From contig JBAMJV010003044.1 in assembly GCA_037951105.1 (NCBI GenBank), positions 1 to 64,000 of the forward strand: 64,000 nucleotides of DNA, written 5' to 3'. This DNA comes from Echinarachnius parma (Eukaryota > Echinodermata > Echinoidea > Clypeasteroida > Echinarachniidae). Shown one piece after another: positions 32,240 to 47,701 of this stretch; position 1 is the first letter of the stretch; every line of letters begins with the position of its first letter. The translations under genes were made by a program, and so were the position numbers. Below the pieces are notes generated by a model, which worked only from the letters and a program-made list of their open reading frames with translations, searched no databases and was not told the origin of the DNA.

Positions 32240-35200
32240 TTACTTGGAGAGGGAGGGGAATTCCTCCTCGTTGTCGACGGCGATTTGAGACTCGTCGCGG
32301 TATCTTCCTCCCCTTGGGCCACCGCCCATGCGGCCTCCACGACCACCGGGCTCACGACGGTCACGATCATCACGACGGTCACGGTCATCACGACGGTCTC
32401 CACCACGGTCTCCACCGCGATCTCCTCCACGACCACGGCCACCACCACGCTCTCCGCCACGGCCACCGCCTCCACGTCCACCGCGGCCCCCACGACCTCC
32501 GCGTCCACCACGGCCGCTGGATGTGTCGGCAAAGTGGATGTCCAGAAGGGCAGAGGCATCGGCCTTGGTATGACGGTCCTTCACGAAGGTCTCAGCATTT
32601 TGCTGGAATAGTTAAGAATTTGACAGGGAGAGAATGAAAGGAATTGATCATTAAATAACTTTGCTAAAATATGGCAGTAAGTAGTCAGACATTCTATACT
32701 CCCGATCTCGCCAACTGTGCTGGGAAACTTTGAACATTGAGTTTTTTGTGTGTGCAAGCATTACAAGGATAATATTCGATATACAATTGTGTGAAAAATC
32801 CTGCAAAAATCTATGAACAGAATAAGCAAAGATCATGAAAATAAGACACATTTTAAATACTAGAGAGCTGAATGACTTACTTGCCCTTTCTTGGTAGACC
32901 CCTTCCTGCCATTTGAGGGTAATTAATCTGCAATCGCAACATTTCCCTACACAAAAACCTGTCATTCAAAATGCTAACAAATATTGATACCTTGCTTGTC
33001 CTTGAGTAAAAGGTCCATCGCCAGTCTTCTTTTCCCCCTTCAAAACTCATCATAAGTATGCATACTTGGACAGGGCTTGACACTAGCACTTGCAAGTAAA
33101 AATTGATGTCGGGCAAGATAATTGAACTAATTGACAAGTTCGCTTCCCTAATCGGGCAACTAAAAAACAATTTAAAGTACAAGAAAACAATGGAATTTAA
33201 TGTGTAAATCTTATCTAGAAGAGAGGGGGCAAGACAATTTTTAATCTGGGCACGTAAAACGTAAAAATTTGTGATTTTGCCTAAACGGACATTACAGCAA
33301 TAGTTTAGATGCTTACTTGGAAAAATATCTTCTTTGTTTTAACCAAGATTAAATAAATCAAATGGATCACTAAAAGACTAAAACATACTTGTCCTTCCTC
33401 CTTGATAGGCTCCTTCTTGAGTGCATAGGTCAGTTTCCACCGTCTTTCGCTTGTCCCCAAGATAAAAACTAATAAGGACGAAGTCGAACGCTTGGGAAAG
33501 ATCAATCAGATTTTCTAAAGGAAGATTATATTTATTAAATGGATCACTAAAAGACTGAAACATACTTGTCCTTCCTCCTTGATAGGCTCCTTCTTGATGA
33601 CGTAGGTCTGTTTCCACTGGGAGGTATCCTCTCCCTCGCCGGCGCGGCGGGTTTTGAATTCGGTCTTGACGCGGTCCTTGTTCATCACGGCCTTCCATTC
33701 GTCCAGGGTCATTTCTTTCTCCTCCAGCTCCTTCGCTGCAATTTCGTCGGCATTCTCGGTGTTCTCGCCACCCTCTGCAGGAACAGCAGGCCTGTGGATT
33801 CACAAGTAGCAAGAAAACAAGGTAAGAAGAGTGGTTATAGATTCAAGGTTCATACACTTTATTTTCAAAATTCTGGTAAACAAGGTTCGTGAACTTCTTG
33901 TAACAAATTGGTGCAACTGCAATACCTGCAAGTGAAAAGATTGGCATCGTAGTATATTAGTCTATTCCCGACTTTCCAAGGCCTAGAAAACACACAAGAC
34001 AAATTCCATTACTTTCCAGGTCTTGTTAGACTTGCTCAGCTTGTGATCCAAAAATGGTTTCCTGTCTACATGTAGGCTTCTTCACATTCAGAATTTAATT
34101 GGATGAACTGGCTTAAATGTTCCCTGTTGAGTGAATATTGCAATTTGTGTGTTGGATTGTCAAGTGCACTTGTTATGAAGGTAATAACACCAATAATCCA
34201 CTTGGGTTAAAGTGGATAAGTGTAGTAGATATTCTTGTACATTTATTAAGTTATTAAATAAGGCCTGTAAAGATTCCACATATCCCCTTAGATACCATTT
34301 TCATTTTAAAAGGTAATACTTGTCAAAAAATATTGATTTCTATGAAAGAACATACAAAGTTATCACATACAATATTTTTTTCATAACGAAAACTCACGTT
34401 TCTGGATTTCCGGTTGATTCTCCTTCGGTCTGTTGGTATTCAGGGTTGGCATTTTCCTCGCTCACGTTGGAGGTGTTCAGATCCCTGCATGAAGACGATC
34501 GGGGGGGGGGGGGGGGGGGGGGGGGGAATACAAAAAACATTGATTGAATGGCAATTGTTTTGTAAATTAACACCACAGTAACAGACAATTGTCTGATAAA
34601 GTTACAGTTCAAGTTCAAGTTTAAAGTGAATGTTAGTGTCCTATCAGAAATTTGTTTTGTTAACACGTTTTCACCACTCATGAATACAAATATTATACAT
34701 GTACATAACTTTTTGCAGATCACTTTATACAATTGATACGTTAGCATAGTTAAATCATCACTTTTATATTTCTAGTGTGTGGCACATGTTTCTGTATTGT
34801 ATTAAAGTGGAAGGCAGAAATCAGTATCAAATAAAGATGGCATTGGACACAAATTTCCAGTTTACTTTGGATTTTACAGAAGTAGAAATGAAAGTGAAAT
34901 AGAGTAGCTAGAGAGTAGTATCTTCCAAGTCAAGTTGGTCAACAATCTTCAAAAAGGGTGCTGTTTTTTTGTTCGACTACCTTAATAAATGTAATCTAAT
35001 CTGATCTGTATTGTAATAAGCTATTCTGTTGCGCATGCTAAAAATGTGCTTATTAGAACAGTTTTTACATTTGATTTCAAAACATTTCACAAAACTATCG
35101 ACAAACATGAAAGAACAAAATTTAATGTCTCCATCTTTTTTTCCACATCTAAGCAAATATAGAATGGGACTATCATGCAAAACAAAAGTTCTCAATCACA

Positions 35201-38200
35201 ATATCACATTTTGCACATGCGCAACAAAAGACTTCTATTGACTAACGACACATCACAGGTTCACATGGGGTAATATACATGTATTTTGGTGATTGACATA
35301 GTGATGCAGCAGAGATAGGGACCACTTTGTGTTTGTAATGTTTGATTTTACTTGCTGGCAGGGCTACAGAGGAAAAACATTTAACTGAGTATTATAATGG
35401 GTCTTATTCTGAAGAAAAATATTCCAGAAAACTGCTTATCTACTAAAATTAGAGACAGCTGGGGGACCCAAAGCTTGGGATTTTATTATTTTTTTAAGCA
35501 TTGCGAATCAGAATAGAAGAGACCGTCGGCAGGAACAGTTGTGTGGGCTTACTCAATACTAGAAATTAGCACAGCTTAGAGCTACCAAATTTCATTGATG
35601 CTAGATTCCACTGGCCTGAAAGGACAACCAAATTGAAATATAATATAGAATTGTTCATGCTTTCTTTTTAGATTTGGGCTACCAGATTCCAGTTATCAGG
35701 GACACTCATATTTTGAATAATCTTGAGCCCTGCTGATCAGAAAAGTTCTAAGAGACTGTCAGCAGAAAGATTTGTACGGACTTACTTGACATCGTCCTTG
35801 ATGTTGCCCCAGTTGTGCGAGCCACTGCCCTCCCGCTTCTCCTGGCCCTTGACTGAGCTGCTGGAAGACCGATAGAGGAATGGAACCCATTGGAGGCAGG
35901 TGTATTTGATTGACATGTGCAGGCAGGGTCATGTACAAGTGTTAGGGGAGAGTATAGGGGTGTTAGGGGCGAGTATATGGGTGTAGGGGTGAGTAGAGGT
36001 GTAAGGGAGTGTAGGGGTGTGGGAGGGGGTACAAGGGTATAGGAGGACAAAACCAACATATAAATAACGAGGAAAAGCAATGCATGGTAGAAGGAAAACA
36101 GGAATGGAAGAAGAAGAAGGGAAAGCAGTGTAACAGATAAACAAAGCAGGGGCGTACATTCAATGAGTGTGGGATTGAGTAGTGTACATCACAAACACGT
36201 CAATGAAGATGGAGGGTGTATGTTCATGTTGCAATGCAGGATAGTAATGACAGGTATGTTGATAAAGTGGGACAAGAAAAGGGCAACAAAGGTGGGCCAA
36301 GAATCAGAGATAAAGAAGGAGAAATAACCATGCAAGATAAGAGACGTGAAGGGGGATACAAGAAAGAGGTAAAACAGCAGAAAAAGACAAAAACAAGACA
36401 AAAGAATGTGGGGAACACATAACATGCAGGTGGATGTATAGCAATGGGAAAGGGGAAGAGAGAGCAGAAACAATAATAAATAAATAAATAATCACTGCTA
36501 AAAAAACAGGAAAGGCCGGCCCACAGAGGTAAACATAAAACTGATGAGCAAGCAGCTTCTATACAATACTAAATATGTGCCACTATAGAAAGTCTATGAA
36601 TGGTGACATGCAGATAAACACTGTATAAACATTTATATAGAAATAACCTTCAACACCAAGTGCAACTTTTTTCTCGCAAAAGACTAATAAAATAATGCTT
36701 AAATCTGCCCAGAAAGGTTTTGATTAAAATGTTTGTAACAGCCATGATGCGGTAAAGAGCAAAAGACATCAACCATTTATCCCTTAGAGAAATGGTACGG
36801 TCAACTGGTCATAGTCCATAAAGTTTGCCACTCGGTTTATCTGCATGTATCATTGTATGTTGTGTCTTGATCCATAAATATTTTTACCATCTACCATCTA
36901 AGACTTAATATAGCAAATTGTTCTAAACTGTCATTTTATCCTGGTGTAGTTAGTAATCACAATCCAGGTAACGTTGATCTCTCGGTCAGGGGTGCACATA
37001 TTGCCACAAGCAGGGAATTTTTTTCTTTTCTTTTTCGGGGGTTACTTTTCAAGCTTGCCTGCATGAAAATAACACTCTAAAAAAATGACTTCATTGAACT
37101 CCATGCAAATTTATGGGGGCTCTTCTGGGGGCAAATTCGCCCTGAATCCCCGTGTATTGGTTTCACTGGCCAGAAGTACCCTGACCACTTAACAGAAAAC
37201 TAACCACCCACCAAATATCCCTTGTAACCAAGCCAACACTATTAGTAAACCCCACACCCTGGACATCTAGCAAGGGAAATGTTTGCTTCAGAATAAATAC
37301 CACAGCCCACAACTGCTCCAGGTAGTCATTCCTTTGTAGTTAGGCGCTTAATGACCATCACATCAACTATGTGGAACAAGACAAGATGACCTCAACTCTT
37401 TTCAGGCAGCGAGCTTAGCCTTACTGAAGTCTTCTTTCTAACCATCTGTATCACAACATGTACCTGAATCACTAACTAAATCATTGAATGCCAATTTCGA
37501 ATTAACATTTTAGATTCTAGCAGACAACTTGAAAAAAAAAAAGAGTTCTCTTGTCAGTTCCACATCGTCAACATATTAATCAAAAGTACCTGATGTTCAG
37601 TTGGTAAGTTGCTCATGTGGTAGTTGTCCCTAAAAGATAGAACCCCCGATATCTACATCTTACTCAAAATAAAGTAGACAATCTCATATTATCACATGCA
37701 TAAAGTAATGAGTACCTAATGTGATAAGGTTAGGTGTCTACTTCATTCGGAGTGCTACGTATCTTTCTGTAAAACTAACCTCTTGTCAGACCCGCTGTGC
37801 CTGTCGAATTCCCTCCTGCCTCCTCTGCCTCCTCGGCCTTCGAAGCTGCCACCACGTCCACCGCCGCTGCCGCGACCACCTCTTCCCCTGCCACGCCCTC
37901 CTCTGTACGGCCTCTCACCATCGCGGTACTCGCGAGGGGGCCTCTCCCCCTGCTGGAAGTCACGTGGGGGCCTGTCACTGTCCCCCCTGCTACTCCTGTA
38001 GTCTGACGGTGCCTGGTTCTCTTGGTTCTCTAGATGGCTGTCCTGGCCTTCGCCAGACCTCCTGTTGTCCCTGGGAGGGTTTCTCCTTGGGCCACCTGGG
38101 CCACCACGGCCTCCCCTTGGGGCACCACCTTCTCTTCTTCTGCCAGCATCCGGCCTCTCACTTCTGTCTTGCCTCGAGTCTACATAAAGATAAGAGATAC

Positions 38201-39725
38201 ATTATTAATGAGGATCACGTGACACCTTAGCATTTCTTTCATTACAAATATTTGTTCATTCTCTTGTCTTCTCCTCACTTTGTCGCACCTGGCAGATCAA
38301 TTCCCTCTTGCTACATGCAAGTCAGAAAAGGAGAAAAAAGAATTTACATCGTCATTCAGCAGTTATCCTGGCTTTCTCATGACCACCTACAACAATGTAC
38401 ATCTTTGCTGTAGTATCCCAGTAAGTATTTCTCCGGAGGCTTCACCAGTCTCTTACGGCTCGCTTCTCGTCTCTTGCCTAGAATCTAATGACAAAAATTG
38501 TGCGACTGATGAATAATGATTCTTCAGAATTGTCAAACAAATCAACCAATCGGGGAAACTTGTTGCAATGCTAAGGAATGTACATTGCATGTCACAAATC
38601 TAGTTTTTAAAAAGTGTAATTTTTACGTTATTTATTGGAATGACAATGTAATTGTGTTGTGTAGTTAGTTGAATTACAACACTGAACAGAGACGTAAATA
38701 TCAGGCATTACATTTAAAAATCATAATTCAAATAGCCACAGTAACATTACTAACAGTAACAACCCGTCGTAATTATATTTGCTGTACCGCACAATATTAT
38801 AAATAATTATTGCAAGTTATTCTAATTACGTGAAATTTAATTACGTTATGACAAATTCTGCGGAAAAATGAATTTCTACAAAAAAAATGTCAGTGTAATA
38901 AATCGTGTCAATAGAGGGCCTGAGCTTTCGATCCTAGCAGAATCTTCTTTTTTTACATCAAAAACATAAATTGTACATGTTGCCATGTGGCATTATTACA
39001 AATTGCGACATTTCCAGGGCACTCTTGTGTCCAAGTTCACATTGAAGTGTTGAGATGTGCAAGGCCCAGGCATAAATAAAATTACTTTCATCGTTCACAA
39101 TGCAATTTTTCTCAATGGCATGCGGCGCCCAACAGCCACTTCTCATTTTCAATATCATTCAACTATTATCAACATCGTACGCATGATATTCGGTCAAACA
39201 TGCACATCCTCCTCATTTTAAAAATTAGATGAAATATGGCACTCCCTCCAAACAGGGCAAGCCCTCATGCGCCCAATTACACAATCACAGGATCAGGACC
39301 CCTTTTCATTGTATGCATACCGCGACACTAGCCGCTTATGAATGTACATGACGCACATTTTCTCCACATGCACTTATTCGCACACAATCGTCATAAACTC
39401 ATAATGCAAATCAATTGTATTTGCCATTCTGAAGGGATTTGAAGACTCAACAACATCATCACACAATTAACCAAAGCTTATAGCACAAAGCCACACTCCT
39501 GAAAACTAAAATGAGAATCTCCATACCATCTTTTCTTGACTTTTGTTCAGGTTCTGGGGCCTTTTTTGGTGGCTCGGGTTTCTTCTGCTGTTTGGGTTTG
39601 CTGGCTTTCTCCTTCTTCTCCTTCAGTCGCTGTTCCTTTTCAGCGAAAATATCTTGTGGATCTGAAACAGAATCAAAGTCCAAAAGGAATCGGTTACTTA
39701 CACCTATACTGTAAGTAACCTCCAT
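32240..39725 (-). CDS. SERBP1: SERBP1/HABP4-family RNA- and ribosome-binding protein (449 aa, six exons)
   Basis: Exons in transcript order: 39725-39527, 38179-37780, 35860-35786, 34484-34398, 33791-33566 and 32602-32240, all GT/AG, phases consistent, 1350 nt. The N-terminus has the family VSNRF...SDPQDIF motif (human VTNRF...SDPFEVL) and then a Lys/Glu/Pro-rich helix. Exon 2 carries RGG repeats and ends in REFDRHSGSDK; exon 3 encodes GSGSHNWGNIKDD. Exon 5 has the HABP4/PAI-RBP1 core MTLDEWKA...NKDR. The last exon has a second long RGG/RD tract and ends EEEFPSLSK, like the human ending EAFPALA. Relatives bind mRNA and sit in the mRNA channel of inactive 80S ribosomes with eEF2; vertebrates have two paralogues. 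It is divergent with ZNF367. Exon 4 is preceded by a C26 tract and exon 5 by-products lie downstream (separate entries). The start codon assumes exon 1 is uninterrupted; an AG at its SDPQ motif is probably not used. Confidence 0.94.
32879..33045 (-). pseudogene. Two decayed further copies of the SERBP1 exon 5 end
   Basis: At 32882-32910 a sequence reading RKGSTKKGQ ends in a GTAAGT donor at the same position as KEPIKEEGQ in exon 5. Near 33000-33045 a more degraded piece resembles the copy at 33390-33441. The resemblance is short and weaker than for the copy at 33346-33441. Confidence 0.45.
33066..33300. repeat. GGGCAAGTAAAA dispersed repeat, copy 2
   Basis: GCTTGACACTAGCACTTGCA at the left, AATCTTATCTAGAAGAGAGG inside. 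Lies in SERBP1 intron 5 among the exon 5 copies. Confidence 0.65.
33346..33441 (-). pseudogene. Copy of the 3' end of SERBP1 exon 5 with an intact donor
   Basis: 177 bases downstream in the transcript, the end of exon 5 (WKQTYVIKKEPIKEEGQ) recurs as WKLTYALKKEPIKEEGQ with the same GTATGT donor and following intron sequence. No acceptor or 5' part of the exon is present. It offers a second, competing 5' splice site in intron 5. Confidence 0.85.
34501..34526. repeat. G26 homopolymer next to the SERBP1 exon 4 acceptor
   Basis: 26 consecutive G on the plus strand; in the transcript this is C26 starting 16 bases upstream of exon 4 (34484). It takes the place of the pyrimidine tract. Confidence 0.95.
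35861..37779. other. SERBP1 intron 2
   Basis: About 1.9 kb. GTGTAGGGGTGAGT-type G/T-rich low complexity near 35940-36050, purine-rich to 36480, otherwise unremarkable. Confidence 0.6.
38180..39526. other. SERBP1 intron 1
   Basis: About 1.35 kb of AT-rich sequence. I see no repeat or exon in it. Confidence 0.55.
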
Positions 39726-40861
39726 TGTGATAAAATCCTTCTTTTACTGAAGGATTGAAGAGATATTTAACGCTATAAAACGCGTTCTTGCTCTGTAATT
39801 CCCGACATTAAAGATGGCGATAATGTGAATAGTACATAAGTCAATGAGGAGCACGCGCGGAAATCATGCAGTGCAATTCAATGCAGCGCTCGCTGCATGG
39901 TTAACTTTTTACTACGCACATTTCGCATGTTTACATCGGTTTCGGACCCGTATGCTACCTATATCTCCATACATATTGGTATGCACATGTATTTTTATTG
40001 GCGCGCCATAATGCCAATATACCGTCCATGTGCGTGCGTCGGGTCGGCAGGATGTTTCATTTATAATATTTTATTTTTTTGCAAAATCATAAAAATATTA
40101 ATTTCACACATAATGAAGAAGGTAGATTTCATACTTATATTAAATATATGTTTCTTCAACACCGTACATCAAAGATGTTGTTTTAATAGATAGGTAATAT
40201 AATTAACATGCAATTTGCATGAAATGGAATAGTCCAATTTAAAGGTCTTACCAAAGAACTAAAAGAAAAAAAAAGGGTCCTGTGCATTGTACGTGATATT
40301 GATGAGAGAAAAATCTTAGTTTTGAGAAATAGTGGATCTCTCTATTACTCTTTCTTATAAAGAAGTCCTTTGCTGAATGGCACTAGCAATATGAGTAATT
40401 TTAATATTCACATGATGACATTACACATAATTATACAGAATTAGTAAGTAACCATATAAGGTATATGTATGTTCGCTCATAATTTGTAAGGGATCGTCTT
40501 TATGGTTAGCAAAAATCCGAAATGTAAAAAGATATACCGGTAAATTAATTATTTTGAATTGAACATAAATATAACGATATAATTAGTTTATATTCTAACT
40601 TACAGTATTGGACGGAAATAAACCGTCTACTCTCTACTTCTATAAAGAATGCATAATATAAAACATTTCTGAGTTTATCCCTTTAAAGAGCCCGCTCGCG
40701 CTCGAAATCGCAAACACACAGTTCGCTGCACTCGGGATTTTCGGGGCGCCAAATTTGAGATCCGTTGTTGTAAGCGCGCGTAATATATTGTACACAATAC
40801 GCCCATACTGACAGTCGCTGAACAGCTGTGTAATTGTAGACCAAGACAGCAAATTGCAAAT
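39726..40861. promoter_or_regulatory. Shared intergenic region between SERBP1 (-) and ZNF367 (+)
   Basis: About 1.1 kb separates the two divergent start codons. It has GC-richer patches near 39840-40050 and 40680-40800 and an AT-rich middle. Both promoters must lie here unless an untranslated first exon was missed. No TATA box stands out. Confidence 0.6.
40746..40753 (+). promoter_or_regulatory. E2F-like site upstream of ZNF367
   Basis: GCGCCAAA, the reverse of the E2F consensus TTTGGCGC, lies 109 bases before the ZNF367 ATG in a locally GC-rich stretch (40680-40800). Proliferation-linked expression of mammalian ZNF367 makes an E2F site plausible; function is inferred. Confidence 0.45.
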
Positions 40862-43433
<2,572 letters not shown>

Positions 43434-46185
43434 AGGAACTATGTTTTTGTTTGTCGGTTCATTTTCAGTCATGAATGATCTGAATTTAACTGAAGAATGT
43501 GAACACTGAATGAACATCAAATGTCAACATTTATTGGATGAAATCCGTTGAGTGTTTACAAATTTTGTCCCCTTCTCTTTAGCCCCAAACTTCATAATGT
43601 CAATGTGGTCAGTAATCCGCATGTCATATTTGTGAGTGCATTTTGAATCCAGTGGTACTAATAACCCTTTAACTCCAAGATTCTGTAACCTCTGTAGACT
43701 TTGTACATAGCCCACAAGGTTCCAGACAAGGGGTTGAAGTTATTTGGTAATATGCAAATAGGTGTCTTGTGCAAAAACATTTGTTGGATGGGTGAATTAT
43801 TTATCATTTTAATTGTGTATGCTTGTACAAGGCTCAAAATGTCATCGTAAACGGATTAGTTCTTGTTGAGATATGAAAAGAAAAACAAAATCAAATTTAA
43901 ACATAGAGGAAACTGACCAGAAATATATGAAATAAATGATAAATGAGCAAAGAAAATTTGGCCAACCAAGACCTCCTGATTTGCTAGGACGGTGCTCGAA
44001 TCATTGAGACACAAGGCCTTATTGATGGTGTTTCTTCCAAATTAATAAATTCAAATATATAATAAACAACAAAAAATAAAGGAACATGTCGTTCAAATGA
44101 TTTCATTAAAAATCTTAGATATTTTTATCTCTAAAGTGATAACATAATACTCCAGTATCTTTACCGTGTAAAGGAGTGTGATTCCACATTAGTTCAAAAC
44201 GTATCTGGTATATTGTTGATTTGTGTTACAAAAGAACACCAAACAAGTTTAAATTAGTACTTAGTACCTTCTCTGGTCTTTTTTAGTTTTTTAAGCCTAC
44301 AATGGTCATCTTGCATTTTTTTACATTCTTAAAATAAAAATGTAAATAAGATAATATATAAAAATGAAATAGCAGAAATAATTTTGCATGTCATTTTTAG
44401 ATCTAGAAATTGTGCAATGGTGTCGTAGTAGATTCTAACGTATATGTATAGTATATGCATGTTGTTTACTTTATACTTTTTTTTTATAAAAAGATGTGAT
44501 TTGATGTGTATTTGTTTAGTTGTAAAATGTGTTTGTTTCATGTGTACCTGTTTGAGTTTAACTCTTTAGAATGTATATTTACATGTATACAATATATTTG
44601 CAACAATTACTTTTAGTGATCGTATCATTTTATCAATGACTATTACATTTGATAGTGTGGTGTTTACTGTTTATAACCGTGTCATAGCAAATCAATATTT
44701 AGCTCCCATGTTTAAAATTCAAACTACTAAGATCAGTGTTGGTTTTAAATGAATACATCTTTGTGTTTTTAGAATGTAAGATGTATGCATTTATCATCCT
44801 CATCCATATTTTTAAAGGAAATATTGAATTATTCTGCGATTTGCTTTTTCACAATTGTATCATTTGAAATTATATTCTACTGGCATTTTTTATAAATTTA
44901 ATTTTACTTAAATAATAATCTAATTCACAAGTAGGTTACAATTAGAATAATTGTGAACATGAAAATCCCACAAGATTAATTTAACATTTTCCAAACCCAG
45001 AAATGGGGTATATAATGGGAGTTGATCATTGCGAATCAAACCATTTTACTCTCAAATTGTTATTTATTTGTACTTAAATGTAATTTTGTTGTTAATTGTG
45101 CATTTTCATTTTCTAATTGTTTGTTCATATGTAAATCTGCTGCAATTCAGTCCCTTAACCACGATGACATCTATTTTTAATAAACCTTTAGTAAATAAAT
45201 AAATAAATGAAAAAACGTAAAGTAAAAAGATTTTCACAAATTTAACTACATTGTATTTGTAGTACAGCAGCATGCCATACAAACAAACGAGGGTTTTCTT
45301 TAATACACAGCTATCTTAATATTCAATTTTAAAGTGTTTTACTGTATTTTCATTATAAATTGAGAAAGAAACGGTTTTTAGTCATTCCAAATATTTCCCA
45401 TGCCAATAGAACATATTTTTATACAATGAAGGATGTAACAAAAAAATAGCATGAATTTTCTTACCTATTCTTGTAAACAGTCGCTATTGTATGGTAATAC
45501 AAAATGTATGCATTGGAGTGTATGTACATACAAGAAAATACATGGTGTACTCAGAAAAACAAAATAATAAAGATGTGCTTATATATATTATATCTTTGAA
45601 TCTGATATATCAATGTTTTTATTAGTCTCTCATTATAGTTGATGATGATGATGATGATGATGATGATGACGACGATGACGATGGTACCTATGTGATTGCA
45701 AGGATGTTTTGATCGTTATGATCAGTATCAGGGTTGGCATTTTTAAACATTGATATAAAATGTTGAAAAATCATTTAAAGGGATCAAGTACCTTTGTTGA
45801 CTTGTGCAAACACTGACAAAGGGTTGGTAAAATGTGTATTTCTGTGATCTGATAACATGTCCACTGAGTGATGTGTGAAAATTCAATGATAAATGAATGT
45901 CATGCGATGGGTGAAAATGCAAGGTTATATATGCTAACTCATTGCACTGAATGTAATGTGTACACAGTTGAAAGTCTCCATTGATACTTTCAAATCCCAA
46001 TTTTTAAATCATCTCACATTTCAACAAGATGTTAAAAAAGGCATAACTCTTTGTGTTATTTGTCCGACTTTGATAAATTCTTTAGCAATTATTCCTCTCA
46101 TACTCCTTATTCAGATAGACAATAAATAAATGCCCGGAATTCCCCTTTTAACATCTAATAAATTGATATTGAAACACATACACAA
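43434..46185. other. ZNF367 3'UTR and spacer
   Basis: AT-rich. A + strand AATAAATAAATAAAT run near 45190 could hold a poly(A) signal. (GATGAT)n at 45640-45680. A fragment of the AAGGGATCAAGTA element starts at 45775, and 43665-43740 resembles 54480-54560 in inverse orientation (GACTTTGTACATAGCCCAC). Confidence 0.5.
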
Positions 46186-46189
46186 AACA

Positions 46190-46199
46190 AAAAAACACA

Positions 46200-46236
<37 letters not shown>

Positions 46237-46873
46237 CAGCACAATCGTGAATCAAATCAAGATCCAAGAGCTTATGGTACTGCACATCTGAGATTTGCAT
46301 TCCAGTGTTCAATGGAAAAACAGAAAAATATTTTTTTTCCCATTTTCAAATTTTCCCCACTTTCATTTGTGCATCCTTGAACACACACAGACACACATAC
46401 ACATATGCATACACAAGACAGCACAATCCTGATACAAATCAAGATCCAAGAGCCCATGTAGTGCACATCTGAGATTTGCATTTTAGAGCTCAATGGAAAA
46501 ACAGACGAAAAAAACATTTATATTTTCATCTTTCCATCCTTTCATTTGTGCATCTTCAAACACACACACGCACGCACCACACATACAAACACACACATAA
46601 GACGGCACAATCCTGATACAAATCAAGATCAGAAAGCCCATGTGGCGCACATCTGAGATTTGCATTTCAGTGCTCAGTGGAAAAACAGAAAAAATTGTTT
46701 TTTTTTCTGTTTTCACCTTTCACCCCTTTCATTTGTGCATCCTCAAACACACACGCACGCACACACACACAACTTTTTTTTGTTTTTTGGTTCATGTTTT
46801 TTCCTCCAAATAAACAGAACAAGATGCAAGATGTAAGAACACACACACACACACATAAAACACACACACACAC

Positions 46874-46910
<37 letters not shown>

Positions 46911-47130
46911 CCAAACAAACACACATTTTTGGCCAGAGCTCAATCCAAACATAAGACAGCACATAAAACCTGAAACAAATCAAGATCCAAGAGCCAGTGT
47001 AGTGCACATCTGAGATTTGTATTTCAGTGTTCAATGGAAAAACAAAACAAATCACATAGGAAAACACTTTTTTTTCTTCTCCATTTTCACCTCTCCCACC
47101 CTTTCATATGCGCATCCCCAAACATAATTA
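46190..47130. repeat. Four-copy minisatellite with embedded (CA)n tracts
   Basis: Units begin near 46235, 46417, 46601 and 46955 with GACAGCACA, then AATCAAGATCCAAGAGCC, GCACATCTGAGATTTG, CAATGGAAAAACA and CATTTGTGCATCC, each followed by (CA)n. The first periods are about 183 bases; the last unit is stretched to about 354 by CA expansion. Confidence 0.9.
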
Positions 47131-47701
47131 TATGCTACATGGGTCAAAACAGCTATATATACTTTATAGGTGAAACTCTCTTTTCTTTGGTACATGTAAA
47201 TACAGCATCATACAAGGTATTATGCTACAGTATTTCTCATCAACTTAGGTCTTAGGATGATAATATTGAGTAAAAGAGCGAATTCAGCTTTTATTTGTTT
47301 CATTAGCATATTTTTTTTTCAGAGCATAGGAAGTATGTAGTGATATATATGTACAGTACTCGATATATTGACCGATTCATTTGTAAGATGCCCCAATAAA
47401 TTTGTCCCCTAAATATCAAAATGTTGAAGACCAATGTTATAACATGTCATTCTAATTAAAATATACATGTATAATGTGAACTTTCAAACTTTCCACATCA
47501 TCTAGCACAAGTTGATGTATTGTTGGGTCCATACAAAGGTTTATATTTGATTTCATCTTATCTCAACTTCATAGTATGAGATGCCAAATCTATGAAAGCC
47601 CCCCCCCCCCCCCTACTTCAATAAACACCACCCATATACATGCATATACATGCATTTACAATCCATTCACCATTTCTTCTCTCCTTGTATTCACCTGTTC
47701 A

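Noticed and set aside
32285..32611. Plus-strand Thr/Ala-rich and Pro/Arg-rich frames
   Set aside because: Shadows of the RGG-repeat exon of SERBP1 on the opposite strand, where splice phases and family motifs support the minus frame.
32879..32931. A 47- or 25-nt alternative exon of SERBP1
   Set aside because: Both lengths break the reading frame into the final exon; more likely a decayed copy of the exon 5 end.
37775..38230. Plus-strand Pro/Ser/Cys-rich frame of 169 residues
   Set aside because: Lies opposite SERBP1 exon 2, whose RGG and DRHSGSDK motifs identify the real coding strand.
46272..47067. Cys/Val-rich frames
   Set aside because: Arise from (CA)n tracts in the minisatellite.
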